Origin: Pseudopithomyces maydicus
Taxonomy: Eukaryota > Ascomycota > Dothideomycetes > Pleosporales > Didymosphaeriaceae
DNA: 64,000 bases
Assembly: GCA_026873275.1 (NCBI GenBank)
Contig: JANTUC010000007.1
Coordinates: 992,001 to 1,056,000, forward strand
Direction of reading: 5' to 3'
Below the pieces are notes generated by a model. It was not told where the DNA came from, did no database searches, and was given only the letters and a program-made list of their open reading frames with translations. The position numbers and the translations under genes are program-made. Below, piece by piece: positions 34,777 to 46,340 of the stretch. Each line of letters starts with the position of its first letter. Within the stretch, counting starts at the first letter, position 1.

Positions 34777-35778
34777 ATGGCAGCCCCTGCGCATAAGAAT
34801 ATCAAAGACCTCGATGGGAAGTGGCTCATAGTAAGTCTACTAGGCACTCGTCTCTCTCCGTCTCCCGCATCGCTGGAACAGCAGCGTTGCACGTGGCCAT
34901 GTCCTGACATGTACTTTCTAGAACAAGAATTACAGCGATGCCACGGATCCTGTACTTGCGCTACAAGGCATCGGCTGGGTGACGCGAAAAGCCGTGGGGT
35001 TGGCAAGCGTAACGCTGCACACAAAGATGGGTAAATACATCGCATTCTCTTGCCCATATCATCATTATACAAGGCTACATGTCAGAGCCGACCAACCCTC
35101 TACGACCTGAACATCGGCGCTCCCGCTTATTGAATATTCTCCGATCTAATCTGTCCATACACGGCGATGGAGTATCTGGGAACATGTGATTTGTTGATGG
35201 ATAAATGGACTTTGCTGACACTTGACAGGTGTCAAGGTTCCGCAGGATAATGTCGCGGCTGGCGAAGTCATGCACGTTGATGTCGACCAGTTCGCAACTG
35301 GAGGCATCAAAGGTACAGCTGAACATCGTGTTCTAGATTGGAAATTCCGCCCACACTCGGACTGGCTCTTCGGTGACATGCAAGCCCGTTCGCGCTTCAC
35401 CACGCTGGATACGGTGCTCAAAGAGGCACAGGAGAAGGGCGGGGTGACAGAAGCGGATGCCAAATTCTTGACTGAAGGCTGGCTGGATGAGACGAAGAAT
35501 GGAGAGGTTCTTGAGAGCTGGGTGGACAATGATGGAAAGGGGTGGACGGGATGGTGAGTTTGGTCTCTTTCGTTATCATTTCTCTCTCTTTCGTCATGCG
35601 AACTGAGAAGATGTGAAGATCATATATATGCTGACTCGAAATCAGGCAGATTTGGGGATTTGCTGAGGTGAACGGGGAGAGGTGGTATGTGAGAAGATTC
35701 GCAATTAGAAAGAAGAGCAAGGACGAAGTCGTGAGGGTAAGGCTGTGCTATGAATGGATGGGCGAATTGGACTCGTGA
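34777..35778 (+). CDS. Small conserved fungal protein, possibly lipocalin-like
   Basis: Four exons (34777-34830, 34922-35030, 35229-35553, 35646-35778) give 206 residues; all three introns keep the frame and two have CTGAC branch motifs. Assembled motifs read LDGKWLINKNYSDATDPVLA, LQGIGWVTRKAVGLASVTL, HVDVDQFATGGIKGTAEHRV, LDWKFRPHSDWLFGD, a WQIWGFAEVNGERWYVRRF block rebuilt over intron 3, and VVRVRLCYEWMGELDS at the end. The alternation of short aromatic strands suggests a single beta-barrel, and I recall similar fungal proteins labelled lipocalin-like. No signal peptide, membrane helix or catalytic motif is visible. Its function is not known to me. Confidence 0.72.
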
Positions 35779-36246
35779 GCTCAGGGGCAGCAGCAGTAAT
35801 TATATACGGGATTTGATAATCTACGTAGAATTATTACAGTCTTCGTGAAAGACTATCCAAAGCAGAGGCTGAGTGATGATGAGAGAATCAAATCACTTCA
35901 GATTAGATAACTTTCTTTGCTGGCCCATGTGTGTCTTTTGATAGGAACATGACGTCGAGACACACTCGAATAACCCGGATTTTCAAACAAGCATAGTCAC
36001 CCCCCGATTTGGTAAAATGCTTGCTTGTGATACCATGTTGTTTCGGCACTCAATGATCGGCATCGAAGTATGCAAGTAACGTTACGCCCCAATACGCCCG
36101 GCTAAACGAGACTTGGTGCATAAATGCAGTGCAACACCCAACGAGAGAACACTATTGATCTAGTTGGTCATTCTCTCGAGATCCAGCAAGTCACAGAACA
36201 TCTAACAATTCAGGGGAGACACAGATTGGAGTCTTACCTCTACAGT
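35779..36246. other. Intergenic spacer
   Basis: This lies between the lipocalin-like gene and the GMC gene. AT-rich in part; no element was recognised. Confidence 0.45.
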
Positions 36247-38261
36247 ATGCGCAGCCTCACTACTGTCGTCCTCTCATATGTCTTCGCTGCTTCAGCGTAC
36301 GCTGCAAACAAGACATATGACTACATTATAGTGGGTGGGGGTTTGACTGGTTTGGTAGTGGCCAATCGCCTTTCGGAGGATAGCAAAAGTATGTAAAATT
36401 AGGGGTACACAATTAGTTCTGTTTCTAATTCGCCACTACAGGAACTGTGCTTGTGATAGAGAATGGATATATAGACGAGAGCCCTAACGTGCAAATCCCA
36501 TATCTTTCAGGGGTGCTCAGCAGCAACCCGCCACTATATCGATCACTCAGTTCAGCACCGGATCCACAGCTAGGCAACCTCACTTTCCCAGTTGCTGTGG
36601 GAAATGCGGTGGGTGGTGGGTCAGTTGTGAATGGAATGATGCTTGACCGTGGATCGGATGCTGATTACAATGCGTGGGAAGAGTTGGGCAATGCGGGCTG
36701 GGGGTGGAAAGGACTCGAGAGCTACTTCAAGAAGGTTTTCACGTTTACGCCGCCAAGTGAAAAAACGGTATGTAGTCTTCCGATCCAGCATTCCGGTGTT
36801 GGAGCTTGTTCAAACTTATGTTTCGATAGACCGATGCGTTTGATATCACCTATTCAAAAGATGCCTATGGAAAGGGGCCAGTCCAGGCTACCATAGCGAG
36901 CTTCCAGTACCCTGACTACAGGACAATATTTGCGGCTTGGAAGAATGAAACAGGAATACTTTTGCCGAAAGAGGGGTTTGACAGGCCGCTGGGTGCTTTC
37001 TGGGCTCCCAACACAGTCGACAATGTCACTGGCGAACGTTCCAGTGCGAGAAGCGCATATTACGACCCAGTCAAGTCGCGACCGAATTTGAAACTTCAAG
37101 TTGGAACGCATGTCGATGAGATTTTGTTCGACGAGTACGACGGCCTTGTGAAGGCAATAGGCGTGGAGATGACGTCTCGAAACGACTCGTCGATGACCCG
37201 CGTTTTCGCTTCACGAGAGGTCGTACTCGCTGCAGGCAGTATTTTCACACCACATCTCCTCCAGGTCTCTGGCATAGGAGCTTCAGCCGAACTGAAAGAT
37301 GCCAACATCTCAGTCAAGGTCGATCTGCCGGCAGTAGGTTCCAACTTGCAGGAGCACGTGCCGGTATACATGACATTCAATCTGTCTAATCTTGAATTCC
37401 CGAATTACGAGTCGCTGGCAACGAACGCGTCCTTCAATGCTTCTGCTGCGGAGGAATACGCCAAGCACAAGACTGGGCCGTGGACAGTGAGTCGCGGCAA
37501 CGCGCTCGCATTCCTCAGGCTCCGTGACTTCACTGCAAAGAACGAAGCGCTTGCTTTGCAGGTCGAAGGGCAAGAGCCGGCAGACTACTTACCATCGAGG
37601 TATGCGAGGGCTTCGGCCTTGTACTCTGGCTACCTTCGACAACGCGATATTACACTCAAGCAATTCAGAGGAGTAGAGGGGTACGAAGCGGCGGCGGGCG
37701 AACTGCCCATTCAGCCAAGCAACCGTGCAAGTGTGGTGCTCCAGAAGCCGCTGTCTCGGGGGACTGTCAGCCTCAATGCCACGGACCCGCATGGCTATCC
37801 GGTGGTGGCGTACCACTCGCTGCAGAACCCCGTGGACAAGGCGGTGTTGTGCGAGCTCGTCCGCTGGAACCGCAGGCATTGGGCCTCTCAGGCATTGGCG
37901 CGTTACAGGCCAGTGGAGCAGGTGCCGGGGGCCAAGTACGTTGGTGATGATGCAATTCTACAGGCGCTGATCGGGGCGGAGGCGATCAAGGCGGGGTTTG
38001 CACACGCGTCGGGCTCGTGTCCGATGATGGCGCAGGAGCTTGGGGGTGTGTGGACAGTCAGTTGCTCGTGTACGGGGTAGGGAATTTGAGCATCGTGGAT
38101 GCGAGCATCCTGCCCTTGATACCGTCGACGCATCTGCAGGCAACCATGTATGCGGTGGTAGGTACTATGCTTGTGCTCTCGCTCCTGGACGGCTGTGGGC
38201 TCGACTGACTGTGCATGGACAGGCGGAGAAGGCGGCGGACACGATCAAGGGCAGAGGGTGA
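36247..38261 (+). CDS. GMC family FAD-dependent oxidoreductase, frame broken once
   Basis: Four exons (36247-36388, 36442-36767, 36830-38157, 38223-38261) are modelled. A signal-peptide-like start MRSLTTVVLSYVFAASAYA suggests secretion. The FAD-binding motif YDYIIVGGGLTGLVVANRL, the GMC signature VGNAVGGGSVVNGMMLDRG, the second signature GSIFTPHLLQVSGIG and the C-terminal catalytic block HASGSCPM ... VDASILPLIPSTHLQATMYA mark glucose/aryl-alcohol/choline-type oxidases and dehydrogenases. In the run at 38042-38046 one more G is needed to read LGGCVDSQLLVYG; as written the protein stops early at 38080. Repaired length is 611 residues. The substrate is unknown. It ends tail to tail with, and overlapping, the Zn2Cys6 gene. 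Confidence 0.8.
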
Positions 38262-38449
38262 GGGTGAGGGAGGCAGTAGCAACAGGGTGACAAGGTGACC
38301 TCGGGGTGAAGAGGGGATGAAAAGGGGATGATGGCATTGGAGTGGATGCATGTACGTGAAGAGAGAGGGAGAGAGAGAGGGAGAGAGAGAGAGGGAGAGA
38401 TAGATAGAGAGATAGATAGAGAGAGACAAACAGAGGCAGAGATAGAGGC

Positions 38450-38482
<33 letters not shown>

Positions 38483-41140
38483 AGCTCCTGCAGCGGGCAC
38501 CTGGGCAGCCCTGGAGTGTGGCCACCCGCACCTGCACCTGGGCACCCGCACCCGCACCCGCACCCGCACCTGCACCTGCACCTGCACCTGCGCCTGTCGA
38601 CTCCCCACCACCACCTGCAATCAACCTGCCCGTCGCAGTGCCGCTGACTAAGGCCCGCCCGTCGCCTCCCCCAGCGGAGGCGGCATACGGGCCTCGCTCC
38701 CCCTCGCTCGAGTCCGACTCGCCCATCATGGTGAACTCGTCAAACATATCCATGTCTTCAAACTTGGCCACCAGCGCGTTCACGTCCGCCGCGTCACGGT
38801 CGCGCACCGCCAGGTCCAGGTCTACCATGAAGGTGCTCCGCCTCTGCTCTTTCGGCTCCCCTCGCCTGCTTCTCGCCCGCTTGCCCGCCCCGCCCTTGTA
38901 GAAGCGCTCTTGCATTGCCCGCGCCGCGTTCTTTCTAGACATGGCCCCGTACTCGACCGAAATAGCCAGGAGGGACTGCACCGTGCCCTCGATGACCGCG
39001 AAGCAGTCGAACAGCTTGGAGTAGCAGTGGAGGCAGAGCCGGAAGTAGAAGCGCCACTGGGCGTCTGCCTGCTCCTTCACAATCGCGTTGAACACGTACA
39101 AAAGAGAAGTCGCCCAGTAGAGATGGTGTGCCGCCGACGGGTGCTGGCTCGTGTATTCAATCACCAACCCTTTGAGTTCTGCCACTGTCAGGACCCAACG
39201 CCAACCCGCCCAGCCACCGGGCCTACTTACGGTGGAGTGATGCCGCAAACATGGCTTCGGGCGTGTCGTGTTGCCGCGCCAGCTGCCGGAACCTGTCAAC
39301 TTTCTCGCTGGTGACGAACGGCCGGAAGAGGTCCATGACGATGCTATGGAACGTAATACTGCCCGTCCATCAGCACCACATCACCGCACCTGCACCCCGC
39401 ACCCACACTCACTGGAAATCTAGCACTGGAGCAGAATCAGCACCTGCTTTTCTTGTCATGCTTGCGGGCACGCTGTCCATCAGCTCCAACAGTTCGCCGT
39501 ATTGCGATAGCGCGAACGCCAGCGGGGAGGCGTCTTCGATCCTTCCGTGTCCCTCACCACGACGAGGATCCGCGACCCAATCACCAGAAGCTTGCACATG
39601 TAATGGAAAACCTGACCGGCATTGTGCTCAGGTAGCACCCCTTGCGACGCCCAACGTCCCTGGTGCTCGTCTGCGGCATCGCTTGGCCCTTGTGGGATAG
39701 ACACCATTGGCCGGTACTCGGTAGCGGTGCAGAGGTAGTACTGAGCCTGCAAGCTATGTCTCGTAAGTCAGGTGCTTAACTGAAGAGACGGCTTGCTGAC
39801 TCTCACGTGTACAGATTGAACACTCCCCACGTCGTGTGCGACAGCGCCAGCCGGGCTTCGTATGAAAGCGATTTGATCTCTTCATCGGTGAGCACCGCCC
39901 GAACTCCGAAGAGTTTCAGTCTTTTCGCCATTTCCGAAGCCTCTTGGACGAATTCATGCTCTCTTTGGCTGGCATGAGCAGCGTGCGATAGGAACAGTAG
40001 CATGAGCCCAGCTGTCGTGAGTATAGAATCCTTCTTATCCGCCCGCCAGAGGAGCTCCGCCTCCTTCTCGAACTCATAGCTGAGACCAGCTGCCTCGGGA
40101 TCCTTCGCCGTATAACCTTGCTGAGACTAGTCAGTGCATCATCTCATGGTTCTCACAGCTGAGGTTACGCACACAAGCAAATGCAAGCAAGGCAGTCACC
40201 AGAAAGGAAGAACAAAAGTCCTGTCGAAGTTCAGTGAGGTCCCCCAGAAAAAGTTCTGCATCGAAAAGACCGAGCACGGGATGGTCATTTTCTAGATACA
40301 GTGCAATCGCATTTGCGGCAAGTCCATCCGTCACTGCGACTGTGGTCCAAAAGTCTATCTTCAGCTTCCGTAAGAGCGGGTCCACAGCGTGTGGAGACGC
40401 TCCATCTACTTCCACGTTTGGCATACCTTGGGCTTTGAAGATATCTTCTGGGTCATCGTTCAGCGTCTGTTCCTCCGAGGAAGAAGCCGCTGCTCTTTTG
40501 TGTCTCGAGTCGGCTGGTAGGTCGTAAGATAGGATCTTGGCCGAATCTAACAATGTGTCCTTGGCCACGATGGCATCGCGCGTAAGATCAATAGCAGGAT
40601 ATGCCGTTGGGTGGTCGATCATCAATCTCAGTTCGGTTTCGGACTGTACTACTGGCAAAGCAGTAAGCGCAGTCTTCCTCTGTGAAGGCTGTACCATGGA
40701 AAGGGAACCATTTTCAATGTCTTTCAGGACCGTGAGTGAATTCTCCGAACTTCGCAGTTGGAGCAGGACGGAATGCGCCGCGTCTTCCGGCAAGGTGCGA
40801 AGGTGGTCGAGAAGATCGTTCAAGCTCTTATTCTCCCGTCTTAAGGCCTGCAGTTTCGTCTCCGATTCGTCTTTGGTCAAGTAAAAGCACTCTGTCTGGC
40901 GAGCTTCGCATGCAGCACAAACGGGCCGGACACTGTTGCACTGGATCGAGGTACATCAGGAAAATACCACAACAGCACGACTCCATGGGAGTGTCAACCT
41001 ACCGCAGTCTTCCGCTCACGACATGGCTTGCAAGCAACGGCCGCGCGCTTCCTTTTCTTATTCTCATCTTGCGGGGCCTGTTGTGGTGGGGGCGGCCCGA
41101 GAGGGCGTGGAGCTAAGGGCCTGCCCTGCCCGTAGTCCAT
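38058..41140 (-). CDS. Zn2Cys6 fungal-specific transcription factor, frame broken once
   Basis: Six exons are modelled (41140-41003, 40940-40173, 40120-39807, 39753-39413, 39358-39231, 39178 to a stop at 38058). The DNA-binding cluster is split by intron 1: ACKPCRERKTA joins CNSVRPVCAACEARQTEC, a perfect Cx2Cx6Cx6Cx2Cx6C, followed by a coiled coil. The middle domain shows GLSYEFEKEAELLWRA, YEARLALSHTTWGVFNLYTL and FHSIVMDLFRPF, typical of Nit4-like regulators. Exon 4 needs one more base near the GGG at 39551-39553 to keep RDT... in frame with IEDASPLAFALSQYGELLE. After MFDEFTMMG the frame runs into a Gly-Ala repeat and antisense GA-repeat translation, so the true protein probably ends near 38640-38700. 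As drawn it would be 936 residues. Confidence 0.78.
38357..38479. repeat. (GA)n purine tract with GATA variants
   Basis: About 120 nt of almost pure purine on the plus strand, mainly GA with GGA, GATA and CAGA variants; the last 25 nt are uninterrupted GA. It lies between the 3' end of the GMC gene and the core of the Zn2Cys6 gene. Confidence 0.95.
38524..38600. repeat. CACCTG/CACCCG hexamer minisatellite in coding sequence
   Basis: About a dozen hexamers of CACCTG or CACCCG type. On the minus strand they encode an alternating Gly-Ala run (about nine pairs) at the tail of the Zn2Cys6 frame. Two copies of CACCTGGGCA (38498-38507, 38535-38544) sit at its edge. Confidence 0.9.
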
Positions 41141-42208
41141 TTGGGTCCGTGTCGATCTGTCGAGGAACGTCGGCGCTGTGTGCGGTAGGTGGTGCTCCTT
41201 CGGTCAGATCCAAACCAAGATGCATGATTTGGGGGGCTTGTGGGAGTGTTAGCAGCGTGCATCAGGCGCCGAAGAAGCTAAAACATGCAAATTGCAGATC
41301 GGGACTCAGCGCACATGGGATTTAATACCGAGCGAATAAGAATTTTGCTCGCACTGACCCAAGTTTAGTTGGAGGTTTCGTGACGTCCTTGGCTGTAATC
41401 GCATACTTGTCTTTTCTCACCTACTTGATGGAATGTTCGAGAAGCAGACTCTCCGCGGATATCGGGGTATATGCTGGGTCTGCCGTGAGATTCACCTCTC
41501 CCTACGCAAGATCTCCAAATAGCGGAAGGCGGTTTCACAATGTTTTTAAAATCTGATGACATGATGACGTACATTCCGGGCGACCAAAGCGTTTACAGAA
41601 ATCGCAGACACCGGTTCTGAACAACTGGTATACCGAAATTCTTGGGCGGAAGCGCCAAGCTTGGGGGGACAACTGTACATCTATTTCATACATGGTTACG
41701 CTAAGCGAAGTGCACTTGAAGAGGGTTGTCCTGAAATTCCAGCTTCCTCTACGGCCGGTAATAGAACGTTCCATGCATCTTCTCTGAGGGACAATCCCTT
41801 GGTTGTACACCGTGCAAGTATCTTAGGCCAATCAAGTATTGGTCACATGCTCTGAATTGTATGCACCTATGATATATCGTCTAGGTGCTCTGTATAGGAC
41901 AAATTCGCACCAAGTTATCTCACTTTCTAGATATGCATTCAATCCAGGAGGTCATCGTGCCATAGACTCTTGGAGAAAGTAGTTAATTACTACGAAGAAG
42001 CCCGGTTCGACCGAAGAGTATAGGCCCAGCATCTGAACACCTCAAACTCCATGAATCGTGACTCCATTGTGTGAGTGCCGAAAGACAAAACTTCTACACA
42101 CAGCCCTTGACAGAAAATAGTGCCATGTTACATGCACATCGATGGCTCAGCTAGGACCCAAAATACCCATAGGTCAATCATCTGAGCGAATCTGCCCTCG
42201 CTTATATC
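41141..42208. other. Intergenic interval
   Basis: Roughly 1.1 kb holding the promoter of the Zn2Cys6 gene on the minus strand and the 3' flank of the GPI-protein gene. No gene or repeat was recognised. Confidence 0.45.
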
Positions 42209-43066
42209 TCACAAAGAGAGTAGGGCGCCTCCAATACCGACAACCGCCATAGCGATGCCATTGATAACGATTTTGCCAGCACCGTTGGTGGGTGCCGTAA
42301 GAGGAGCCGACGTTGAAGGGGTGACAGCACCAGTACCAAATGAGTACGGCGCAGTGCCTGTGGCGGACGAAGTACCGTTGTGGATTGGGTACGGGACAGA
42401 TCTTTGGGTGCGTGAGTTGATAGCATTCACTTAAACTATGGAAATGACACTTACAAAGTTGTAGACCACGTGCTGCTGGAGCCGGAAGGTGCCGTCAAAT
42501 GCAAGGAGTGCGACGGCACAGTTGAAGTAGAAATGGGCTCAATAGGCGCCACGGTCGAGGCCATCACGCTGGATATGAAGGAAGAGTGAAGCTCCGAAGA
42601 GAGAGATCCCGAAACCGTAGAAGACAGCGCCGGGGAGGAGTTGGGTGGCGGAGTTGCGATCACTGGCGGGACAACAGGCTGTGGGTACGCGTCAGGCAGT
42701 CGTTCCGCGACTATTGTGAAAAGGGGCACCTACCGAGCTCGAACGAGCCGTCACGGTCACCGTCTGAGTAACGGTAGATGTCTCTGTCTTGCAAACCGTG
42801 GTGTTGAGCGTGACGCTGCTCACAGATGCGCTGTTAGCAGGTTTCGTAGTTCATAACACCGAGAGCCAACTCTTCGTGTCGGTGGGCAGCGGCGTCCACC
42901 AGTCGACACATGACCCTACCCTGCGCAGAAAGCGCCAATATTTACAGAGCTGACTATTTTTATAGAACTACATGGGCCCGTACCTGGTGGAGTCTTGCTT
43001 CGGGTCATAATTTGCCATGGCGAGGGCCAGCTGGCCGATGAAGACGAAAATTGCGATGGGCTTCAT
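42209..43066 (-). CDS. Ser/Thr-rich GPI-anchored cell-surface protein
   Basis: The start is MKPIAIFVFIGQLALAMANYD, a clear signal peptide (exon 43066-42984). The middle is Ser/Thr-rich (VTLNTTVCKTETSTVTQTVT, exon near 42815-42734; then 42678-42455) and the last exon (42401-42209) ends in a small-residue site, TNGAGK, followed by a hydrophobic tail INGIAMAVVGIGGALLSL, the layout of a GPI anchor. Introns at 42679-42733 and 42402-42454 are well supported. The 5' part is ambiguous: either a small exon (42920 to about 42859, SCVDWWTPLPTDTKSW) with a 39-42-nt intron after it, or one long intron from 42983 to about 42816; both stay in frame. It probably sits in the cell wall; no enzyme domain is seen. 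Confidence 0.68.
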
Positions 43067-45000
43067 TTCAGGCAATTGATGATACTGGGTTATCGGCTGT
43101 GTTCAATTTCCGTATAAATCGTGATTTAAAGTTGTAGAAAGGAGGGTGAGGGTGTGTTGAAAACGAATGAATTTTGCAGAAGAAAAGTCGAGTGTCGAGT
43201 GGCGCGGTGTTTATAAAGTGAAGAGAGCACGCGGACGCGTTTGCAGGCGACTGACAAAGCGAAATAGGCAACAAGCGAACAAACGCCCACAATAGAACCT
43301 TTCAACTTCAATTTTGAAGCCTATTGTTGGTCTATTGTGTCCACCCGGTTGATTGTTCCCTTCACCACTGCCTATAGACTAGCTAGGTAATTGGACCATG
43401 GCCTCGAGCCATTTACTGAAAATGTTGCACAGCGATACACATTCTCGTGGCTTCTCTACTACCTATCATTGCGATAGGTTTCCGTTCAGGGGCGCAATCA
43501 AACACAAGGTCACTCACGGGCTGCTGTGACATTAGGGTCTGTTGGGCACACATCGTGAGCCCCTGGCCGAGATTGGTACAACGTCATGAGTGCCCACTGC
43601 AAGAACAGCACGTGCCGCATCATTCATATGAATGGGATCGATATAAATGCTTCAAATGATTCTTGAGCCAAGTCGACGACACCCTCTAAATGCACACGAC
43701 ATGTTGCATTCATCGATGCCGTTTGATGCAAATAGCATGTGGTGGGTTTAGTTTCCCTGCTTCCTTACTGTGTGTGTGGTACAAATTTCAGCACGTTGAT
43801 CGTTGTGACCAGTCTTCGTGGAACATGGCGTTTCTGCATGTGGCATGGTCCTGTAATCGCACGAGGCTGGGGCTCAAGGTTCAAATGTTGGCCACAGCTC
43901 GTGATTTAGGTTGCAACCCATATCCGGCACAGACAAGATATTTGAAACTTATTTGGCTAGCTGCTATTCACTGCAAGAGATGCGAGGATTAGAATAATGA
44001 GACTACTCATGTTACGATCATGTTGATGATGCTCGGATGCTCTAGTATTAATTACCTATCGCTAGATTGTGCACTTATCTCCTATCAATGTAAGTATACT
44101 AAGATATCCAATTACAGAGTACATGCGAAGAAAACTTAGTAGCGCAAAATAATGTCGTCCAGCCATAACATAGAGTATCTCGGAGCGACACAGCGCTGTT
44201 AGACGATATGAACTACTAGAGCCTTGACGAATCTCATACGATATAGCAGCGTTATTCACCCCTGAAGTTTAATTATTGCAGTAGCTTCGCTAGTTCCCTG
44301 CGAAATTACCATGTTGCCACTTGTTTATTTCTTAGATTTTAATACTCATATTAGATTGTCAAGTTTGAGTTAGCAATCATATGTGCTATCCACGAACTCG
44401 TCTTTACATAAAGAAAATTCTTTTAATTTGACTTGTCTCTTGCTTTAAAGCCTTCTATAAAATTAAGCATATCTAGACTTCATATAGTTGCAAAGAAGTA
44501 GTGCGAAACTAATTTGATTGTAGACCTTCCTCCTTCCCGCCTCTCTTCCTCTTCCTCTTTTTCTCTCTCTACACGCTATATACATTATAATTAAGAGCGT
44601 GAATATTTTTTTACCTTAAAGCAGGCATATACGCCCGAACCTTTATTAACTCGTTGGTTATGTTATATAAATCAGAATCTCTGCATAATACATGATTTAT
44701 CTTACTCTTGAATCGTTCTGTCTATGGTTTTCCCCTTTTCCTGCTTGACCTGTCACTTTCTTTTTGTACCTCATTTTGTCTTTATCGTAAGATAAACTTT
44801 TAGTACCATCTGGGAGGCACTGTCTCAACTGGGGCAGGTATATGTAAAATCCACTCATCCCTTCCAACTTTCTAAAGGTAGAGAAAGTTTGTCAAATCTT
44901 TCTCCAATTTTAAGACTTTGATAATACCAGCGGTTGGCTGTATCGGTGCTCCACAGATAGAATTGATTGCGAGAAGTAACGTGCATATTGAAAATAAGAG
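43067..45000. other. AT-rich gene-poor island
   Basis: No gene is supported. From about 43990 the sequence becomes clearly AT-rich, with TpA-rich stretches and short T/A runs to 45000, unlike the gene-bearing flanks. This is the composition left by repeat-induced point mutation in old transposons, but no transposase or LTR could be recognised. Confidence 0.5.
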
Positions 45001-45536
45001 TTAGTTGTGAAAGATTATGGCATTCCCCATCAAATCTATAGCTTCGATATATTCCAGGTACGCCGGGGGTGCTATGTGATCATTCAATGGTGGCAGCAAC
45101 CACTCCAGATATCGAACGTGTTTTAGAGCACTACGCGTAAGATAAGACAAGAATAGCGATAGCTCAACGGGGGGCGTCGGTATGGCCGGACGGCAAATTT
45201 GGGACCGTATTGATACTTCGGTCAAAATTCGTACAGGGAAAAATCTAAACGGCGATAAAAGGAAACGGTTGAGTTGAAAAAAGATGCGTATTATGCCTAA
45301 GTATAATTCTTTACTCACCAGAAGTAGAAGATGAGCGCCCACTCTTAGAACGGAAAATGCACTAAATGAGTTTTCGGACCATCCGCAGTCGTAGTAGTAA
45401 GATATACAATCACAATTTTCGGAGAGGGTCTTCCTTTAAGGACGTATTCCTCCCAATCTTCCGCAATGGTGAAAGCGTACGGTTTGGCTTGGTAACTCAT
45501 ACACTCCCTGCTCCTCAGAACAGTAGCGCAGGGCAA
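45001..45536 (-). pseudogene. Relic of an F-box-like fungal gene, N-terminal/middle part
   Basis: Two short frames in different phases encode pieces that look like one protein: GAHLLLLVSKELYLGIIRIFF and SALKHVRYLEWLLPPLNDHI ... YLEYIEAIDLMGNAI. Such blocks occur in a large fungal family of F-box-like proteins of unknown role, in their N-terminal and middle parts. The frames are broken and no intact start or C-terminus follows toward 45000. Family placement is from memory and tentative. Confidence 0.35.
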
Positions 45537-45794
45537 GGCCGGATTCGAATAATCATTACTTAGCCCACAAGTACAAGGTCAGTCAAAATGTCGATATAAG
45601 AGAAGTAATGTTAAATTCACGTAAAGAAATTGTCCATGTTGGGCTTGGTTAACTTACCAATCGGATCTCGTGGCTTTTGCAAGACTGGTTAGACGAGGCT
45701 GCCATTCGAGAATGCCATCATACACAAGGTCAGAGCACTTCAAGATCCTCTAACGGAGATTTCTCGGCAGACCAAGAAAATTGAATGGTTGGAC

Positions 45795-46340
45795 TTAAGT
45801 GGGAGAAGCCGTCAACCGCTCAGCCGTCTCTTGGGCAAGCGCGGTGGGATACGGACTAGGAACTTTGTTGAGCCAGAGTTCATGATTGTTCAACGAGGGT
45901 AGGTGATCGAGAGGACCCAGAACCGATTTCACAGTTTTTACGTCTGGAACATTGACTATCAATACAGAGTGAGATGATCGGGTCTGATGTTTTCCGTCAA
46001 GCGTTGCACCAGTCTCTCCCATTCTCTGAGTGCGCTCTTGCCATATTGCGTATGCAATTTCAATGGCTTGAGCTGATCTATCCTCTCCCGCTGTTCTCCT
46101 GTATCTATAAATTCGACCGGCTCTCCAACCAGACGAACGGTCAGTGTACCTAGTTGGTACAACTCATCGCCCGATATGTCAAACAGCGGTGCGAATTCTT
46201 TTGGGCTACTTCGACAGATACGGAAATAGTTCTTTTCAAAAAATAACTGAGAATGGGTTCAGAGAGATTCTCCTGTAAAAATACAAGTTGTTCATCCAGT
46301 CTCTCAGAGAGTCCACGTTGTCATATCGTGTGTCAGCAGG
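45795..46340 (-). pseudogene. Relic of an F-box-like fungal gene, C-terminal part
   Basis: Broken frames carry RHDYHVPADTRYDNVDSLRD, LGTLTVRLVGEPVEFIDTGE, LREWERLVQRLTENIRPDHL and, in another phase, VNVPDVKTVKSVLGPLDHLP ... ALAQETAERLTASP. These fit the C-terminal part of the same family as the relic at 45001-45536, yet they lie upstream of it on the same strand. At least two frame changes and a stop interrupt it. It is probably not expressed as an intact protein. Confidence 0.38.

Noticed and set aside
36247..41140. GMC oxidoreductase plus Zn2Cys6 regulator as a secondary-metabolite cluster
   Set aside because: Only two genes, flanked by housekeeping genes and a GPI protein; no backbone enzyme.
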